Assembly: GCA_025667525.1 (NCBI GenBank)
Contig: CM046882.1
Coordinates: 526,468,618-526,532,617 of the forward strand
Length of the DNA stretch: 64,000 nucleotides
Direction of reading: 5' to 3'
From: Glebionis coronaria
Lineage: Eukaryota > Streptophyta > Magnoliopsida > Asterales > Asteraceae
Below, in pieces: positions 59,553 through 64,000 of this stretch. The notes below the pieces were generated by a model. That model searched no databases. It saw only the letters and a program-made list of their open reading frames with translations, and had not been told where the DNA came from. Made by a program: the position numbers and the translations under genes. Positions within the stretch are counted from its first letter, which is position 1. The number at the start of each line of letters is the position of its first letter.

Positions 59553-60402
59553 TTTGATGTTTATAATTAACACATAAATAAAACAATAAATACTAACCTT
59601 TTGTTTAATTGATTAAATCAAATAAACGGGTCTTGATCTTGATCTTGAAAACTAACGACTAAGTTGTCGTCTCTATGGTTGCTCACACAACACGTCAACG
59701 GAGTACGTTACGATGCTAGTGGTTGTTTCACGATTACTAACAACAAGTGTTCTTGATGCTTGTTCAATATCAATCAAATATTAAAAACTATTATGAAATA
59801 TATATATAACAAGCTCCAATATAATAACCAATATGGTTTCTTCCGTTAGCTAGTAAAGAGAACCAAAACTCTATTATTCAAAACAAGTTTCTTTTATTTA
59901 AAACCCTTTTTTTTTCACACCCCGAGTGAGATCATTATCTCACCTTTTATAGTATTTCCAATTCACCACAAATCAGAAAATATATTGTATATGATATCTT
60001 TTTGACAAAGAAACCACAACATATTTTCTAAAATAAAAGTTGGTCGTGTGAAACCATGAAAAGAAGGAAATGAGAATCCATTTTACTTTTAAAATATCTC
60101 ATGTGTCAACCTTCACTTTGGGTTATATCTGTATCACGTATATATTACTTAGACAATGAATATATACGTATATAAGCTTAAACTTGTTTTAACTAATTAA
60201 TTTATTTAACATTAATTAGTTTATAACGTCTAACGGTAAAACTAATAATCGTTAAATATATATCGTGAAACATATTATATATTTAATAAATATAAACGAG
60301 TTATATATATTTAATATATAATAAACGTACTCTTCGTGTTTAAGTGTGTGCCCCCGATAGGCTCACTCATTTCCGATGGCTAAACGATCGCATATCCCAA
60401 CA
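59532..60402 (-). repeat. LTR of a minus-strand Ty1/copia-like element
   Basis: On the minus strand it starts TGTTGGGATATGCGATCG at 60402 and ends GCATTCCGCTGCGCA at 59532, giving TG...CA ends. A purine tract (CACAAGTGGGAGC) lies just before the start, at 60403-60415, so this is the 3' LTR. The partner LTR lies outside the window. Confidence 0.65.
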
Positions 60403-63400
60403 GCTCCCACTTGTGAGAGTTTAAGACACAGTACGTCTATAATAAAGTATCTAGCAACACTTTATTATAACCGGAAATGATTAAGGTATAGTTTCAAGAA
60501 GAATATCTCAAAAGTATAAATGGTATATGATTACGTGACTTGCTAATAATCATCCCTTTGTTACTAGTACCGTTAAACCATGGATATGGATCATAACTCA
60601 TTCCATATAGTTCAACTTTTAGTTTCTCGTTATAGAAGTTAATTCAGATATACCAAATGTAAACAAGTATCATCTTGATTTACTCTTTGGGTGCGGCCAC
60701 ACAATTATCTGATTAATTCTAGAGAGGGCCCAGTAGTACTAATCTGCACTATATCAAGTGGAGGAACAAATTCTATATTGACTGCAAGTGTCTGTGGATG
60801 CTGCTTCACAACACTTCCAACTATAGCCTTTATAACTACCGCTTGCGAGATAGCGTTTAACTTATAATCAAGAAGTAATATTCACACATGCACAAACTTG
60901 TTTGCATCTCAAGTCTAAGGACGACTTAATCACCATTTTTAAAATCTTACTCATGACAAGGATCCAAAAGTAACGATTCGAAAGTTCGGGGTGTCCAATA
61001 TGCATCCCTTATGAATAACACGTGAGTTTGGCGGGAACCGTCCATATATTCAAAGAATATAACCAACACTCACATTTGTCTTAATGTAGACAATATTCCC
61101 ATATTGCTAACCGACAATGGACATATTTAGAATAATCAAATATTCAAGGATTTAAACATACAAATATAGGACAACAATAATTATATGAATGAATTAACAA
61201 ATACCAACTATCTTTATTCATCAGAAAATAATAATTGTCTTACCATCCCAAATATCCAAATACTAAAATAGATATGCATGAAACTAATTTAGCAAGTTGA
61301 AGTCAAATGTTTCCAACATTCTCAACTATTCTTTAACAAGAAAGCTAAATAGTTATCTAAGTAAAGTTTCCGAATACTTGTTTCAAATTTCACAATTATG
61401 AAAGACTTGGAAAACAAGATGAGTGTCTTTTCGTACATGCTCATACTATTGCAAGTTTCATAGTAGGGGATATCGTCAATCCCTGTATAAGGTATTTAAC
61501 ATCAACGATATACTGACAGTCATCTTTACAGTTTCTTAAAATGTAAAGTATTCTTATTCCTTAATGTGTAATGCAACAATGCTCATTGTGAGCACATCTA
61601 GTTTAGCAGATTTATCATAAATGATAGCATCTCACTTTACTAGATTGATTATCCTCTAGCATCAGTGTACACATACATCACTATGCTTTATAATTCGTAA
61701 ACATTTGTTTTAACAATAATCTAAGTACTCTCAATTAGATATTGTTTTTGTCATCTCACTTTGCTCTTGTACAAAAATGACAACAAGTCATATACATAAT
61801 ATAATATTTATACATAATGAATCCTTAGTTAAAAACGTAAGATTTCCATTCATGTACAACATTATGTCTAGTGAAATATATCATTCAAGACTTGCTTCAA
61901 TGATGTATTACATTGTGTTGGACTCAATTACCGCATATGCTTATATCAATAAACATTTATTCCAAATTCATTAGATTAATTCCATAAATTATCAAATGAA
62001 GTGTCATTCCAATCTTAAGGATTATCATCTAGCTAAAATGGAATGATCTCTTCACTATGTTATACAACATATGAATTTAAAGAAAAAACATAGTGCTCCC
62101 ACTCAATGTCAAATGTACTCCAACCTATCTAAATTTAAACAAAATCATATTGAATTAAATTCCAGATTTGGTTTCTAGATGCATGATTTAATCCATACTT
62201 GAATTAATCATCTTGTATACTCAATAAAGATTTTATAGACTCATAAACCTTTTGATTACATACCATTCTTGCAAAAGGTAATCATAAAGGAGAACTATAA
62301 AGCTTAATTTACATATTCCATATACATAGAAACATATATGACAATCAATTATCTTTATTTAATCAATGCGTGTATGGAAGAATGATTCAATCATAGTCAA
62401 TTGCTTGAGTATAATTAAAAGCTTCCTATTATTAGCCATGCATTAATTATGTATACAATTTTGTCCTTGTGAGTCTTTCTTCAAAAGAAACTCCAACCAA
62501 CCTCACAGGTTTATAATTAGAATAAACATCAATCAAAGAGATTGATTTTTCCTTTAAGGACTGCATCTTATCATTCATTGTTCTAAGACATTTATCAGAT
62601 TCAAAATATGATAATATTCATTAGCAGTTAGTAGATTACAAATATCTCCTAACTTATATTCCTCAGCATTGATATTAAAATATCAATCAAGTGATGAGGT
62701 ATCTTTCCAGATTTATGAATGAGAGTAACATTTACTTTGGTTTGACATTTCCATGCTTAACCAAAATATGACATCAACAAGTGGATTTTGAAGGTTGTGT
62801 ATTTTGCTCTTGAATATCTTCAAGATTTGTTATAACTCCCACTTACTTTTGTAAGTAGAGATAATTCTCTAAATACTAAGTATTTAAGTAACAATAAATT
62901 GTTCTTAATAGAAAGACTACAAAACACATTTTAAATTCTTATCTCAAGTTTGTTAATAGTATGCTTCATAAGATATTAACAAACTAAAGAATTTAATCAA
63001 GACATATTGGGATTTCTCCCAAGAACCCTAATTAGGGTTTCTAGTAAGAACCCTAATTCTTGTATCACTCTTTTAACCAATAACCTTCAGAAATGTTTGT
63101 GTTACGTCAAGCTAGGAGGAACACCAACACTACAATCGTCAAGCACGAAAGTGTAGGAAATCAAAAAACCCCAAGAGATTTTAAGATTAGATTGGTTTGA
63201 GTGGAACAACCAAAAGTCCCTAATAAATTAGGGGTTTTCAATTTGTGGGTTGTCTTGAATACCTTCTAGGTTTGAACTATATTGAGTGTATCAATGACAC
63301 ACGCAATTTTCTAACCTTGATAGATCATGGAGGTAGAATAATTAAAGCTATCATAAATCAAACTATATGAATATAGTTTGTTTCAACTCTTTAGACATAC

Positions 63401-64000
63401 CATAATAATTTGGTATTCTATGAGTATTAGAATTGTGAGACTACATCAGAATTCCATAGATAACTTAATACTCTTTGGATTAAATACTTGTCAATTGGGT
63501 CATGCCAAATTACAATATTCGTATTTTAAATCCAGGTGCATGCTATAATGTATATTTTTTTTGAACAATGCGAGAACCATGTGTTTACAAGAAGACATAA
63601 CAGTTCAAGAATTATATGTTCATGCGTTTACAAGAAAACATAACATATCAAGTATACATTATAAGTCTTTGAATAATTCAAAGATCTTATGTTTATGTGT
63701 TAACAAGAAGACATAACTATTTTACTACATACTTTATGTTATAAGTCGGTGAGTAATTCAAGGACTTCATAATTACGTGTTATCAAGGAAAAACATAATT
63801 ATACTAACTAAAGCAATCATGAACGCAAACTCTTGAGTTCAATAGTAATTTCAAGTTAATTTTGTACTTCAAATTTATGATTATTATATCTTAACCATAA
63901 TTGTATTTACTATAACATGTAGTAAATTACCGAAGTAGCTTTCCACTATATCATGACATTGAATGTAGTAGGACAACAAACATCTTGTATGTTCAAGTCC
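60403..64000 (-). mobile_element. Interior of the minus-strand LTR element, running off the window
   Basis: Contiguous with the LTR through the purine tract. No gag, integrase, RT or RNase H frame is readable in 3.6 kb, where RNase H would be expected first. It is A/T-rich, with tandem-like phrases such as AATTCAAAGA-CTTATG and GTTTACAAGAAGACATAAC (63570-63790, four imperfect units of about 80 bases). It is either non-autonomous or carries a very long 3' untranslated part. Confidence 0.5.
63540..63800. repeat. Imperfect tandem repeat of about 65-80 bases
   Basis: The phrase GTGTTTACAAGAAGACATAA and its variants recur near 63580, 63630, 63697 and 63778, each followed by TTATA-AGT and AATTCAAAGA. 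About four degenerate units. Confidence 0.5.

Noticed and set aside
63015..63062. Interstitial telomere repeat (AACCCTAATTAGGG)
   Set aside because: Only a few CCCTAA-like words occur, without the TTTAGGG tandem period.

Overview
This is a transposon-dense stretch of a plant nuclear genome, almost certainly a eudicot. The sequence shows LTR retrotransposons with plant-type primer sites, En/Spm (CACTA) transposases, a plant U-box E3 ligase relic, GT-AG introns, long TA and TTA microsatellites and an A+T-rich background. The repeat families (SIRE-like and Tekay-like LTR elements, a GRF zinc finger carried by a CACTA element, and a LINE with a CCHC/nuclease-like C-terminus) remind me of Asteraceae. 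That placement is inference only. No rRNA gene, canonical tRNA gene or CRISPR array is seen.

Layout. 1-5305 and 50971-59531 are two diverged copies of one segment. Each carries a CACTA terminus, a CACTA transposase C-terminal relic, A+T-rich spacer and an acidic-protein gene with its TATA box. The left gene copy is broken (5037-5305). The right one (58656-59552) is open and has four 49-residue repeats. The right copy also contains an internal tandem duplication of about 2.56 kb (about 52.6-55.16 and 55.16-57.7 kb).

6984-41247 is a nest built on the minus strand. A CACTA transposase (TNPD) relic at 38717-41247 runs into a 5'-truncated U-box E3 ligase (PUB-like) pseudogene, which resumes at 8246-6984. 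That pseudogene is split by a small CACTA element (7140-7582, TSD CTC) and a large one (8247-38465, TSD GTA). The large CACTA has palindromic subterminal repeats, a GRF zinc-finger gene, a 41-bp minisatellite and an intron-containing TNP1-like gene. Two LTR elements have inserted into it: a Tekay-like element without ORFs at 11670-22903 (TSD CTAGG), and a minus-strand SIRE-like non-autonomous element at 28466-38131 (TSD GCGAG). The GCGAG element carries three ORF units separated by a recurring GC-rich inverted-repeat cassette.

41.3-46.5 kb is a cluster of LINE 3' fragments with TTA-type tails, TA microsatellites, a MITE embedded in TA repeats and a SINE head. 47489-50591 reads as a three-exon gene with consistent splice phases encoding 196 residues of unknown function. 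From 59532 to the window end is a minus-strand, Ty1/copia-like LTR element whose LTR truncates the right-hand acidic gene.

The genes do not form an operon-like system. What links them is transposition history: which element inserted into which, and which host fragments were caught between them.
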